A stretch of 64,000 bases of DNA, from NCBI GenBank assembly GCA_015229045.1, contig JADGCJ010000001.1:1-64000 (forward strand), in the 5' to 3' direction. This stretch comes from Magnetococcales bacterium (GTDB taxonomy: Bacteria; Pseudomonadota; Magnetococcia; Magnetococcales; DC0425bin3). Below, one piece after another: positions 42,188-50,781 of this stretch. The translations under genes were made by a program, and so were the position numbers. The notes beneath the pieces were generated by a model. It saw only the letters and a program-made list of their open reading frames with translations, was not told the DNA's origin and ran no database searches. Numbering within the stretch: position 1 is the first letter of the stretch; every line of letters starts with the position of its first letter.

Positions 42188-45100
42188 TCAACTGGCAGCG
42201 GTGTATGGATCCTCTTTCGATGCAAAAATTGTCTGAAACAGGGCATGGCTGCCATCGGTGAGATAATCGTTCCACAGTTGCTCCAGGAGCGCATTGGCCT
42301 GTGGAGGTGTCAAAAACAGCTCCTGGGCGATCTCCCAAAACAGGGTCTCCTCTGGCCCGACATCCAGGGCATCTTTAGTCCCGTCCAGACGCCAGCTCAA
42401 GCCGATCAGGCGTAGGGAACCCTCTTCCAGGCCCTGCACTCTTGCCAGCTGTCCCAGTTGAAAGAGCGTGGCCGACTCACCCGCCCGATCACCGATCTGC
42501 CCCCGCAGCAGCAAAGCCTCTCGTAAATGAACCAGGGCCGATTCCAGGGAACCCTCCAGCAGATCCATGACGCCCATCTGGTGCTGGACACTCGCCAGCA
42601 TGGCGTTTTGTTCCAGATGACGCAGCAGGGGGATCACCATGGCAAAATAGTGCCGAGATTCGGAAAAACGCTGCAGAGTGTACAGGAGGTGTCCGGCCAC
42701 AGGCAAGGTGGATGCCAGATCGACTACATGGCCCAACTCCTGATAGAGGACGATGGCGCGTTCAAAATGCGCCAAGGCCTGCTCCGGACGTTGGCGTTGC
42801 AGCTCCAGCATGCCCCAGAGCGCCCGGGTGGTGGACTCGCCCACAGGGTCGTTGATTGTCTCCTGTACGGTCAGGGCCAGACGCAATTTTTGTCCGGCGG
42901 CATCGGCATCGTGGCGTGCCAGATCCACCTCTGCCAGGCGGGAGAGGGTTCTGGCGGATCCGGTCCGGTCACCCACCTCCTCCTGGAGGGCCAAGGCATG
43001 GTGCAGTTCGGAGGTGGCCTTTTCCAGGGCGCCCTGGCGTACATGCACGGCGGCCACCTGGGTGGCCATGGTAGCCTCTCCTTCCCGATCCCCGGCGGCT
43101 TGCAGCAGGAGCATGGCGGCGTGATAGCCGTTTCTGGCCGCTTCGAGGCGTCCTTTGGCCAGATGGATCTCGGCCTCTCCCTGCCAGGCGGCGGCCTGTT
43201 CGACGCGATATTTTTCCTGTGCTGGTTGCCGACCGCGTTGGAACCACTCCAGAGCCTGCTCCAGTTCGCCGCGACCCAGGCAGGATTGCGCCAGCCAGAA
43301 GTGGGGAGAGGGATGAACTCCCCAAAGCAGCAATGGACGATTGATCCGCTCCAGTTCGGCAAACAACCCTTGAATCTCCAGACCATGACTCACCTTTCCC
43401 GACAGGGCAACGGCCGTATCCAACTCCCCGGCCTGTGCCCAGTGAAAGCGGGCCTCCAGCAGCACATCGACCCAGGTCAGGCCCAGAATCTCCTCCTGAC
43501 TCCCCTCAAAAAGGCGGACAAGATAGTCACCAATGCGGCGATGGGCTTCGCAGGCCGCGGCATCGGGAAGGTTTTCCGGTCGGGTGACCCAATCAGCGAT
43601 ACCGACAGCTACCTTCCAGAGGATTTCGCCGCCTGGCGTGTGCCAGGAGACGAGCAGGCCGACGCTCCGCCAATCGAACAAGGTTTCTGTTTGTACACCC
43701 GTGATGTCGAGCATCCCTTCCGTTGGCAGGGCCAGATGGGGAAGGGCTGCCTGACCCAGCTGGAGGCGTTCCGAAACAGGCCAAGAGGCGAAAAAGAGCG
43801 CCAGAGGATCTTGTGCGGAGGAGGGGGTGTCAGAATCAGGATGGGTTGCCAAAATAGGGCGTATCCAGGCGGGATGACCCTGGGCTGCCTGGCAGGCGGC
43901 GCGTATCTCGGCCCACCCCTGGGGACCGGCAGGCAAACGGGTGAGCAGGGCGTGTTCACCCAGAGCGATGCCAGCCAGCAGTGTCAAGGAGAGGGGTTCC
44001 AGCGTGACCCGTGTGACCCATGGAGGCAGATTCTCCGGACAGATCAAAGGGTTCTGGCCGGTCACCAGAATGCATGTCTCACCCGGACCCCGTTGCCAAA
44101 AAAGAGAGAAAAACCAGGCCAGATCAGGGTCATTGTCGCCTTGATCGCCGGGGGTTGGCCACGGGTCCAGATCATCCAGGAGCAGAATCACTCCTTGCCG
44201 CGTGGTCAAAAGAGTGACCAGGGTTGCCAATCGATGGCGAATCGACAGGGAGCCATCCTTGAGTTGATCGACTTCGTCCTTGAAGCCCAGGCGTTTCAGG
44301 ACCGGAACGAGGTATTGCAGCAGACGGGCCGCAGTCAGGGGATTGGCCGGGGTTCCGGCCATGGCCAGGCGGGGACGCTCTCCTGCGGCCAGCTCCCGGG
44401 CCAGTCGCACGGCCAGGGTACTCTTGCCGCTTTCGCGAGGGCCGGAAATATGCATCAGTCCGGCGCCTCTCTCTTGCAGCGTGGCCAGCAAACCCGATGC
44501 TTCCGGGCGTCGGCCATGAAAGGATCCCGTCACTCCATGGTTCATGCCCGGCAGGGGACTCCAGAGAGGCGTTCCCTGTTGTGGACGCACGACGGCGGAT
44601 TTTTCGGCAACATTGAACAAAAATCCCTGCTGCGACTCCCCGTACAACATGGGCAGGATCCAGGTTGGCGGGGCCTGTTCTCCATTGTGCGTGCGGCAGA
44701 GGGTGCGGGCCTGATTCAGGGCGGCTTCGATGGGCAATCCCCAGGCCACTCCCCGGAAAAACGGCGCCATGAATGCGGCATCGATGCTCGGCCAGGCGAT
44801 GGCCAGAGGCACACCGGCACCGACTGCGGCGGCACAAACGGCTCCTGTCGCGGCAATCGGTGGTGCCTTGCCCGCAGACAAGCCACTCAACAACAAGCAC
44901 TGCACCCCGGAGGCTTGCAACAACTCCTGGACCATCTCGTGGCTGGAGTGGATGTCCATGCGGCCATCTTCGGCCTCAAAACCAAAAAAGCCTTCGCCCC
45001 GGTGAATGCGCACAGGACCGCACAGAAAAACCATCTGCGGTTGCAGACGATGGATGCGTTCCCGCAGCTCGGCGACCGTGCCGGTCGTGGCCATTTCAAA

Positions 45101-45688
45101 CAGGAGATCACCCCTGGCACTGGCCATGGCTTCCAGAAAAGAGGCGGTCAGGGAGTCGATCGGGACGGTGGAGGTCTCTTCGGTATCGGCGGGTGCGGAG
45201 AGGGCAAACAACAGACGAAAAGGGCGTGGCGGCAAAAGAGAGCAGCAGTGCCGGGTCTTGGCATCGAAGTGCGGCAGTCGGCGCAACCCAACCCCCTCAT
45301 CCAGACCCAGAACGCGCCCGTCAGGCAGGCGGATCACCTCCCAGGGAAGATTCAAGACCTCGGGGATGGAGGAGATGATCACCAAACGCAGGGGAAGACC
45401 AGGAATCACCCCCTTTTGTACGGTGGACCAGTGCGATGCCAGGCCCAGGTCGAACAGCTCCAGCCCGACACCGGCCAACCCCTCCGCGACCAGATCCTGC
45501 GGTGCCGGGTTGACGAGGGTTCGCCGCAACCCTTCCACGAGGAGATGGATCGTACGCAGGCGTTGTTCATCGACCCGGATGGCTGGTTCCAGGGTCTGGT
45601 GATTCATCTGCACCTGGATGTGCCATGACAGAGGGCCTCCCGGAGAGCGTCCGATGTGCAGAAGGAGTAAATTCTCCGGTTGAATCAT
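42188..45688 (-). CDS. CHAT-STAND NTPase-TPR protein with degenerate CHAT catalytic site
   Basis: A 1166-residue cytoplasmic protein. Residues about 60-370 are a CHAT (caspase-like) domain, with VLNLPWEVIRLPDG and the late GAGVPLAIAWPSIDAAFM. The catalytic His segment (usually GHG) reads MVFLCGPVRIHRG, and the Cys segment (usually ACxSG) reads LLLSGLSAGK, so both catalytic residues look lost. A STAND/AAA-like ATPase follows: Walker A SGPRESGKST near 413 and Walker B VILLLDDLD near 500. Residues about 780-1110 hold tetratricopeptide repeats. Its start overlaps the thioredoxin stop by 4 bp. In related proteins the TPRs sense, the NTPase oligomerises and the CHAT acts; here CHAT could be a binding module only. 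Confidence 0.85.
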   Translation of the reverse strand: MIQPENLLLLHIGRSPGGPLSWHIQVQMNHQTLEPAIRVDEQRLRTIHLLVEGLRRTLVNPAPQDLVAEGLAGVGLELFDLGLASHWSTVQKGVIPGLPLRLVIISSIPEVLNLPWEVIRLPDGRVLGLDEGVGLRRLPHFDAKTRHCCSLLPPRPFRLLFALSAPADTEETSTVPIDSLTASFLEAMASARGDLLFEMATTGTVAELRERIHRLQPQMVFLCGPVRIHRGEGFFGFEAEDGRMDIHSSHEMVQELLQASGVQCLLLSGLSAGKAPPIAATGAVCAAAVGAGVPLAIAWPSIDAAFMAPFFRGVAWGLPIEAALNQARTLCRTHNGEQAPPTWILPMLYGESQQGFLFNVAEKSAVVRPQQGTPLWSPLPGMNHGVTGSFHGRRPEASGLLATLQERGAGLMHISGPRESGKSTLAVRLARELAAGERPRLAMAGTPANPLTAARLLQYLVPVLKRLGFKDEVDQLKDGSLSIRHRLATLVTLLTTRQGVILLLDDLDPWPTPGDQGDNDPDLAWFFSLFWQRGPGETCILVTGQNPLICPENLPPWVTRVTLEPLSLTLLAGIALGEHALLTRLPAGPQGWAEIRAACQAAQGHPAWIRPILATHPDSDTPSSAQDPLALFFASWPVSERLQLGQAALPHLALPTEGMLDITGVQTETLFDWRSVGLLVSWHTPGGEILWKVAVGIADWVTRPENLPDAAACEAHRRIGDYLVRLFEGSQEEILGLTWVDVLLEARFHWAQAGELDTAVALSGKVSHGLEIQGLFAELERINRPLLLWGVHPSPHFWLAQSCLGRGELEQALEWFQRGRQPAQEKYRVEQAAAWQGEAEIHLAKGRLEAARNGYHAAMLLLQAAGDREGEATMATQVAAVHVRQGALEKATSELHHALALQEEVGDRTGSARTLSRLAEVDLARHDADAAGQKLRLALTVQETINDPVGESTTRALWGMLELQRQRPEQALAHFERAIVLYQELGHVVDLASTLPVAGHLLYTLQRFSESRHYFAMVIPLLRHLEQNAMLASVQHQMGVMDLLEGSLESALVHLREALLLRGQIGDRAGESATLFQLGQLARVQGLEEGSLRLIGLSWRLDGTKDALDVGPEETLFWEIAQELFLTPPQANALLEQLWNDYLTDGSHALFQTIFASKEDPYTAAS

Positions 45689-46026
45689 GGAGTCGAGGCC
45701 CGTAAGGCTGTCTTGAGCATGCTTTTGAGCTGATCCTTGGAATCCACCCCCATTTCGGTCAGGATCCTCTCTCCTTTCGAGAAGACCACAATGGTTGGAA
45801 TGGCGAAAACGCCATACTCGGTGGACAGGTCGGGGTGCTTTTGCGTATCGATGGCCATGACGTGGATCTTTTCACGATGGGCATTGGCAAACCAGGGGAG
45901 GTGTTGGCGCAGTTTTTCGCAGACGAAGCAGCTTTTGCCCGTAAAAATGACAAAGACCAGTTTGTGATGCGGTGTATTGCGCAGAATGCTTCGCAATGAC
46001 TCGCTCGGAGTGCTTTTCACAGCCAT
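45685..46026 (-). CDS. Thioredoxin-fold protein
   Basis: A 113-residue thioredoxin-like protein. The redox pair is SCFVCEKL (CxxC), placed after the first strand LVFVIFTGKS. The cis-Pro is in VFAIPTIVVFSKGE. There is no signal peptide, so it acts in the cytoplasm. The CFVC sequence differs from the classical CGPC, which suggests a dedicated partner, perhaps the adjacent rhodanese. GGAGG lies seven bases before the ATG. It overlaps the rhodanese gene by 10 bp and the CHAT gene by 4 bp. Confidence 0.87.
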   Translation of the reverse strand: MAVKSTPSESLRSILRNTPHHKLVFVIFTGKSCFVCEKLRQHLPWFANAHREKIHVMAIDTQKHPDLSTEYGVFAIPTIVVFSKGERILTEMGVDSKDQLKSMLKTALRASTP

Positions 46027-46502
46027 TTTCTGACCTCCGGATCGGGTGAAGAGCGGAGCAGATGGTTGATGATCTTGCGGAAAGTATCGGGGGGTGTCTG
46101 ACGGTCGGTCAACTGCATCAATAATTTCGACATGATTTCGTCACGTTTCTCAGGTTTCTCATAGGGGTGTTCGTTGAGCAGTCTGGCGATGGTTTCCAGA
46201 TAGGCCACCATGCCCCCTTTGAGTCCCTGCACACGAAACCTTTTCGAGAATTTTTTCAGGATATACAGGCTGCCCTCCCCTTTGCTGCAATAAACGAGCA
46301 AAGGGCGTTGCAACAGCTGTGTTTCAAAGCGTTTTTCAAACTCGTGCATACGCTCGTCCAGGTCCAACAGATAGACCCGTTTCGATCCGGGGATGGTCGG
46401 ATCATGGTCACTGCTGCCGCGTACATCCAACAGGATCGGCGCTGTGGGGTTGACCAGGAATTTTTCGATGGGCAATTCAAGGTCATGACGATGGAAAATC
46501 AT
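46017..46502 (-). CDS. Rhodanese-like protein with helical C-terminal extension
   Basis: A 161-residue protein. Residues about 10-110 form a rhodanese domain: APILLDVRGSSDHDPTIPGS, then LLVYCSKGEGS with the persulfide-carrying Cys, then VQGLKGGMVAYLETIA. The last 50 residues are helical and unassigned. Rhodaneses move sulfane sulfur; the thioredoxin gene overlapping its 3' end is a plausible reductant. This is the first gene of the rhodanese-thioredoxin-CHAT operon. The MCP gene upstream ends... in the opposite sense of order: its stop lies 21 bp after this gene's start region boundary at 46502, on the same strand. Confidence 0.8.
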   Translation of the reverse strand: MIFHRHDLELPIEKFLVNPTAPILLDVRGSSDHDPTIPGSKRVYLLDLDERMHEFEKRFETQLLQRPLLVYCSKGEGSLYILKKFSKRFRVQGLKGGMVAYLETIARLLNEHPYEKPEKRDEIMSKLLMQLTDRQTPPDTFRKIINHLLRSSPDPEVRKWL

Positions 46503-46523
46503 ACGGAGCCTGGGCAGAGTCCC

Positions 46524-48029
46524 TCAAATTTTAAAGAAACCCACCGCCTCGTTCAGCTTGTTGGAATAGGAGACCAGCTCATCGGCGGTGCCGGACATCT
46601 CCTCCGAGGCACCGGCGTTCTGTTGGATGATGGTATCCAACTCCTGGAGAGCCGAGTTGACCCTGTCTGCCCCTTCGTGTTGTTCCCGGCTGGCGGCCGA
46701 GATCTCCTGAATCAGGCTGGCTGTCATTTGAATATCCGGCACGAGTTTGGCCATGATGCTGCCGGCCTTCTCCGAGACCTGGACCGTCGCCGCCGAGAGA
46801 GAGCGAATTTCGCCGGCAGCGGTTTGACTTCTTTCGGCCAGTTTGCGCACCTCCCCGGCCACCACGGCGAATCCTTTGCCATGTTCGCCGGCCCGTGCCG
46901 CTTCGATGGCGGCATTGAGGGCCAGAAGGTTGGTCTGCCGGGCGATCTCTTCGATGATGGAAATTTTCCCGGCAATCTCTTTCATGGCCGAAACGGCCTT
47001 GGCCACGGCCACTCCCCCTTCGTCGGCATCCTTGGCGGCTTGCAGAGCGATCTTTTCCGTTTGCAGGGAGTTGTCGGTGTTTTGTTGAATGTTGCCAACG
47101 ATCTGTTTCATGGATGAGGAGGTTTGTTCCACCGAGGAGGCCTGTTGCACCGCTCCCTGGGAAACCGTCTGGCTGGCAACGGAAAGCTCATGACTGCCGG
47201 AAGTGACATGAACGGCAGCATCCCGTACCTGCAGGACCACGTTGCGAATGGTCCCCGACATGGAGGAGAGGGAGCGAAAAAGCTCGCCGATTTCGTCTTT
47301 GCGCGTCATGGCGCAACGAACGCCCAGATCTCCTTCGGCCAGGCGCACAAACATGTGTTTGCACTCCCTCAGAGGCGAGGAAATATTGTTGGCCAACATC
47401 TGGGAGAAAATAAGCAGGAAGGTGACAATGGTACCAAGAACACCGACGAAGATCCAAAAGTGTTCCATGAAGATGACATCCACATCATCGAGGTAGATCC
47501 CGGTACCGATGATCCAGCCCCAGGGAGCGAATCCCTTGACGTACGAAACTTTGGCCACCGGGTGATTGAAACCAGGCTTTGGCCATTGATAATTGACCAA
47601 CCCTTCCCCTTTTTGTTTGACGATGTCGACCATGGCTATGAACAATTTCTTCCCGGTCGGGTCGGCAGATGCAGTCAGATCCTTGCCATCCAGTTCCGGC
47701 TTGATGGGGTGTAAGACCATGGTTGGATGCATGTCATTGATCCAAAAATAGTTCTGTCCTTCATAACGCAGAATTTTAATGATATCGACGGCTGACTTCT
47801 GCGCCTGTTCCCGGGTCAATTTTCCGGATTTTTCCAGGGACTCGAAATGAGACAGAATGCCATGGACGGACTCGATGACACTTTTGGTTTTCAACTCCCG
47901 ATCTTCCATCAGCGCTTCGTTGAGTGTTTGCGCGGCAAAGGCTCCCAGAATCAGCATGCCGATGAAAGCCATGAAAATGATCAGGCGAATCTTGGTCGCG
48001 ACAGATAAATTACTCAGGAGATCCTTCAT
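46524..48029 (-). CDS. Methyl-accepting chemotaxis protein with single Cache domain
   Basis: A 501-residue chemoreceptor. TM1 (about residues 15-35) and TM2 (about 190-212) flank a periplasmic sCache_2 domain with YEGQNYFWINDMHPTMVLHP and GWIIGTGIYLDDVD. A HAMP linker follows (about 213-265). The cytoplasmic signalling hairpin has the conserved tip EIARQTNLLALNAAIEAARA and continues GKGFAVVAGEVRKLAERS. Cache domains of this type commonly bind small carboxylates. No C-terminal CheR-tethering pentapeptide is present. It signals to CheA through CheW or CheV; a cheV gene is at 5026. It is followed at 21 bp by the rhodanese gene on the same strand. Confidence 0.94.
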   Translation of the reverse strand: MKDLLSNLSVATKIRLIIFMAFIGMLILGAFAAQTLNEALMEDRELKTKSVIESVHGILSHFESLEKSGKLTREQAQKSAVDIIKILRYEGQNYFWINDMHPTMVLHPIKPELDGKDLTASADPTGKKLFIAMVDIVKQKGEGLVNYQWPKPGFNHPVAKVSYVKGFAPWGWIIGTGIYLDDVDVIFMEHFWIFVGVLGTIVTFLLIFSQMLANNISSPLRECKHMFVRLAEGDLGVRCAMTRKDEIGELFRSLSSMSGTIRNVVLQVRDAAVHVTSGSHELSVASQTVSQGAVQQASSVEQTSSSMKQIVGNIQQNTDNSLQTEKIALQAAKDADEGGVAVAKAVSAMKEIAGKISIIEEIARQTNLLALNAAIEAARAGEHGKGFAVVAGEVRKLAERSQTAAGEIRSLSAATVQVSEKAGSIMAKLVPDIQMTASLIQEISAASREQHEGADRVNSALQELDTIIQQNAGASEEMSGTADELVSYSNKLNEAVGFFKI

Positions 48030-48305
48030 GTTTTTTCCTTGTTTTATAATCGTTTGTGCTCAGGTGGGTTCTGGATGTTTTTCAAACAACCGGGAGAAGT
48101 TTTGCAGCGGAGGCTCCGGGGAGGGAGGGGAAGCAAGACGGGGGGACATTTTAATCTCCCCGATCGTTCTGTCAAGAGGGAGCACCGTTGCCAGCAGGGC
48201 GAAAGGCGACGGTGCTGACAAAAACGAGCCAACCCGAGGAAAACGAACTGGGCAGAAACACGGCCATGGCAATCAGGGGGGGCAGGCGAAAGCCCGGCAA
48301 TGGTG
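48030..48305. other. Intergenic region between the Sel1-repeat gene and the MCP gene
   Basis: This stretch upstream of the MCP gene and beyond the duplicated Sel1 gene end holds no convincing gene. It should contain the MCP promoter (minus strand). The part near 48100-48180 is purine/pyrimidine biased and G-rich. No recognised regulatory motif is visible. Confidence 0.4.
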
Positions 48306-48461
48306 GAGTTGGAGAAAGGCGGAAGTTCTCGAGGCCACGCTCCAATCGCTACCGAGCGGTGCGGGTGTCGATGGGGTCATGGAGAGAGCTGGAGAAAGGC
48401 GGAAATTCTCAGAGGCCACGCTCCAGACGCCACTGACGGGCGCGGGCGTGGATGGGTTCGA
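48306..48461. repeat. 80-bp imperfect tandem duplication covering the Sel1 gene 3' end
   Basis: A block starting GAGTTGGAGAAAGGCGG at 48306 recurs 80 bp later as GAGCTGGAGAAAGGCGG, and similarity continues for about 75 bp. The second copy holds the C-terminal codons and stop of the Sel1-repeat gene; the first is a decayed copy beyond the stop. It parallels the duplicated cysM end at 18464-18538. Confidence 0.65.
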
Positions 48462-48915
48462 TCTGTTCGGGTGAGAGGAGCGCGGCGACATGGTCGCGCA
48501 CAGTCTCCGTTTCGTGGCGGGCTTCGGGTGGACTCTCCTCGGCTGCGAGGCAAAACCACATATAGGCCTGGGCCACATCCTGCTCGACCCCGAGGCCCTC
48601 CAGCAGCATTCCCCCCAGGCTGAAGAGGGAGCGGGGATTCCCTCGCTCCGCAGCTCTGGAAAACCACGCGAAGGCGGCACCAGGATCGGCCGGAGTACCC
48701 ACGCCGCGCAACAAAAGGATGCCCAGATTGTGCTGGGAGAGGTGATCTCCCTGCTCGGCGGCCAGCCTGAACCACCTGGCGGCCTCGGCGCTATCCTGCT
48801 TCACGCCCTTGCCCTCCATGTAGAGGGCACCAAGATTATGTTGTGCCCTGGGATTTCCCTGTTCGGCCAGAACCCGCACGGCGACAACCAATTTTTGCAA
48901 CTCGTCGATGACCAT
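48409..48915 (-). CDS. Sel1-like repeat protein
   Basis: A 168-residue protein with three Sel1-like repeats (about residues 20-130), e.g. AQHNLGALYMEGKGV, AARWFRLAAEQGD and LSQHNLGILLLRGVG. These alpha-alpha units make a protein-binding scaffold. There is no signal peptide, so it is cytoplasmic unless the start is wrong. No good ribosome binding site precedes the ATG at 48915. It follows the small unknown gene by 21 bp, so they may be co-transcribed. Its 3' end is tandemly duplicated downstream. Confidence 0.85.
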   Translation of the reverse strand: MVIDELQKLVVAVRVLAEQGNPRAQHNLGALYMEGKGVKQDSAEAARWFRLAAEQGDHLSQHNLGILLLRGVGTPADPGAAFAWFSRAAERGNPRSLFSLGGMLLEGLGVEQDVAQAYMWFCLAAEESPPEARHETETVRDHVAALLSPEQIEPIHARARQWRLERGL

Positions 48916-48936
48916 ACTCTGCGCAAGAGGCGTCGG

Positions 48937-49173
48937 TCAGGCTGTGGCGACCATCTCCAGTTTGGCCTGGGCCGCTGCGGAGATGGTCACATGATACGCC
49001 TCGGAGAGGCGCTTGTGCGTCGAGACGGACTCCTGGGTCGGGCCGGGGGCGCTGACCTTGACACCCCGTGTCGCCGCCTTGGCAAAAAAATCATCCTGGC
49101 GCTCTCTCTTTTGGCTGCCGGCAGACTTTTGGGCGCGTCCGTTCAGAAAGTTGGCGATGGTGGAGATACTCAT
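48937..49173 (-). CDS. Small protein of unknown function
   Basis: A 78-residue protein that I do not recognise. It starts MSISTIANFLNGRAQKSAGS and ends with a predicted helix (VTISAAAQAKLEMV). It is Ala/Lys/Arg-rich, without a signal peptide or membrane segment. The start is supported by AGGAGAA about six bases before the ATG. It lies 21 bp upstream of the Sel1-repeat gene on the same strand. The short, polar, partly disordered look would fit a regulatory peptide, but nothing shows it. Confidence 0.6.
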   Translation of the reverse strand: MSISTIANFLNGRAQKSAGSQKRERQDDFFAKAATRGVKVSAPGPTQESVSTHKRLSEAYHVTISAAAQAKLEMVATA

Positions 49174-49470
49174 GTCAATTCTCCTTCCATTCCCTTGGTT
49201 CGATTCCGATGATCCCATTCCCTTGTGAATCACCCTGGGTTGGCATTCAATAACGCATCCAGCGTTTTGGTCTTGCCTGTCAATTTCGCAATCCGTGTGC
49301 CAACTTCCAAAAAGGCGCCGTTTCGCGCCTGTCGAGGAGAGCAGCCTTGAATATGCATCACAGCTTTACCCCCAAAAATCTGACGGCGCGGAAAAAATTG
49401 ACGCAAAGGGTGTGCACATTTTGCCTCAGGAGAGAAAACAGGCCTTGACGCCAGGGTTGTGTTGGGTCAC
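49174..49470. other. Intergenic region without recognisable features
   Basis: This divergent gap between the small unknown gene and the yjbQ promoter holds no convincing ORF, tRNA or long repeat. A short hairpin (GGCGCCGTTTCGCGCC) is near 49314-49330. The promoter of the minus-strand gene should lie here, but I cannot place it. Confidence 0.4.
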
Positions 49471-49499
49471 TTGATAAAGATTCAGCTTATGCTTATAAA
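49471..49499 (+). promoter_or_regulatory. Strong sigma-70-type promoter candidate upstream of yjbQ
   Basis: TTGATA at 49471-49476 and TATAAA at 49494-49499 are separated by exactly 17 bp, each one base from consensus. An imperfect dyad (ATTCAG on the left, CTGAAT on the right, 49480-49505) covers the -10 region and could be an operator. The expected transcript would run through the repeat at 49524-49649 into yjbQ. Confidence 0.6.
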
Positions 49500-49523
49500 C
49501 TGAATATGATACAGTGCGATATA

Positions 49524-49649
49524 ATGCCAATTTGCAATCGATGCGGGGACGAGGCAGCAGGGAACAGGCGACGAAACAGCATGTGCCGGGTACGGTGAGG
49601 AGCCGACGAGGCGGCCAACAAGGTTACCGCGATGAATGCAAACTGGTAC
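49524..49649. repeat. Divergent relative (D) of the 125-bp element
   Basis: The core, e.g. GACGAAACAGCATGTGCCGG followed by GTACGGTGAGGAG, aligns with the core of copies B and C (GACGAGACAGTATGTGTTGG, then GTACGGCGAGGAG). The ends differ: the inverted repeats are ATGCCAATTTGCA and TGCAAACTGGTAC, not the ATTCC type. Length is about the same. This suggests a family with conserved interior and variable ends. It lies in the leader of yjbQ. Confidence 0.55.
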
Positions 49650-49740
49650 AAGGGAACCGCTGCCGGGCGATGCAAGCAGGGAGCGATATGAGGGAATCGC
49701 GCCAACGACACAAGGTAACCGCTACAGGGGAGGTCGGGGA

Positions 49741-50148
49741 ATGCAGACCGTCATCAGTATACGTACCCGCAATCGGGAGGAGTTGATCGATATCACGGGG
49801 CATGTGGAGTCTGCGGTGCGCAGCAGTGGTATTCGCAACGGTTTGGTATCGCTGTTTGCCCAGGGGGCGACAGCGGGGATCATGATCCAGGAAAACTGGG
49901 ACGAGAGTGTGCAAAAAGATGCCATCAGTCTCCTGGCGAAACTGATCCCCAAGGGAGTATGGTTGCACGATCACCAGGATGGCAATGGCGATGCCCATCT
50001 CAAGTCGGGCCTGGTGGGGCCGTCGGAGTCCATTCCCATCACCGATGGCCATCTGGCCCTTTCCACATGGCAGAACATCTTTTTTTGCGAGTTTGACGGA
50101 CCCCGCGATCAACGCAGCATCGTCTGCACCATCCTGGCTGATCGTTGA
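49741..50148 (+). CDS. YjbQ/UPF0047 family protein
   Basis: A 135-residue protein of the YjbQ family, small trimeric beta-rich proteins with metal-binding His residues; some have weak thiamine-phosphate synthase activity. The family core is visible as GLVSLFAQGATAGIMIQENW, then HDHQDGNGDAHLKSGLVGPS with the conserved His residues and ALSTWQNIFFCEFDGPR. The start at 49741 has GGGGAGG about seven bases upstream. A strong promoter candidate lies 240 bp upstream, with a repeat element in between. The next gene on the strand is creA. Confidence 0.93.
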   Translation: MQTVISIRTRNREELIDITGHVESAVRSSGIRNGLVSLFAQGATAGIMIQENWDESVQKDAISLLAKLIPKGVWLHDHQDGNGDAHLKSGLVGPSESIPITDGHLALSTWQNIFFCEFDGPRDQRSIVCTILADR

Positions 50149-50254
50149 AGGTACCTGGAGTGCTTGAAATTTGTTGCATCGCCAGGCTTTTTTGTCGATT
50201 CTTTCGTCAAGATCTCATGGTGTGGCGTCGGACAAACCATCAAGGAGCATGACT

Positions 50255-50725
50255 ATGGCGACCAAAGCCTGGAGCGGTTTATATTGGGGGATCGTCCTCT
50301 TGAGTCCAGCTCTTTCTCTGGGAGAGGAGATCGGTTACGTCGATACCTCTTTCAAGCTCCTGGGACCGGATGACCGAATCGTTATCGAGGCCTTTGATGA
50401 TCCGAAAATTGCCGGTGTTACCTGTCATCTGAGCCGTTCCAAGAGAGGGGGTATCAAAGGTGGCCTCGGTTTGGCGGAGGATCTCTCCGAGGCTTCCATT
50501 GCCTGTCGTCAAATCGGCCCGATCAGCTTCAAGGAGGAGATCCGCGAAAAGGAGGAGGTCTTTTCAAAAAGCACCTCTCTTCTCTTTAAGAAACTGAATG
50601 TTGTGCGTTTTTTTGACAGAAAGCGCAATGTTCTCGTCTATCTGACCTACAGCGACAAATTGATCGACGGCTCGCCCAAAAACAGCATCTCCACCGTACC
50701 CGTCATGCCCTGGAAGAAAGATTGA
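50255..50725 (+). CDS. creA: CreA family periplasmic protein
   Basis: A 156-residue protein. A short signal peptide ([15 protein letters not shown]) leads. The body matches Cre[38 protein letters not shown], then [13 protein letters not shown] and the late [20 protein letters not shown]. The function of the family is unknown; the two Cys may form a disulfide. The ATG at 50255 has AAGGAG seven bases upstream; another ATG at 50249 is too close to it. It follows yjbQ after about 105 bp. Confidence 0.9.
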   Translation: MATKAWSGLYWGIVLLSPALSLGEEIGYVDTSFKLLGPDDRIVIEAFDDPKIAGVTCHLSRSKRGGIKGGLGLAEDLSEASIACRQIGPISFKEEIREKEEVFSKSTSLLFKKLNVVRFFDRKRNVLVYLTYSDKLIDGSPKNSISTVPVMPWKKD

Positions 50726-50781
50726 CTCTTCAGCGGCAGGATTGAGATGAGGAGAATCGTGGCGTTGGGGAGCACTCTGGA

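Noticed and set aside
42527..45628. A 1033-codon open frame on the plus strand
   Set aside because: It is antisense to the CHAT-STAND-TPR gene, whose protein has clear domains. The antisense product is Gln/Gly/His-rich with no fold or ribosome binding site; long shadows are expected at this GC content.
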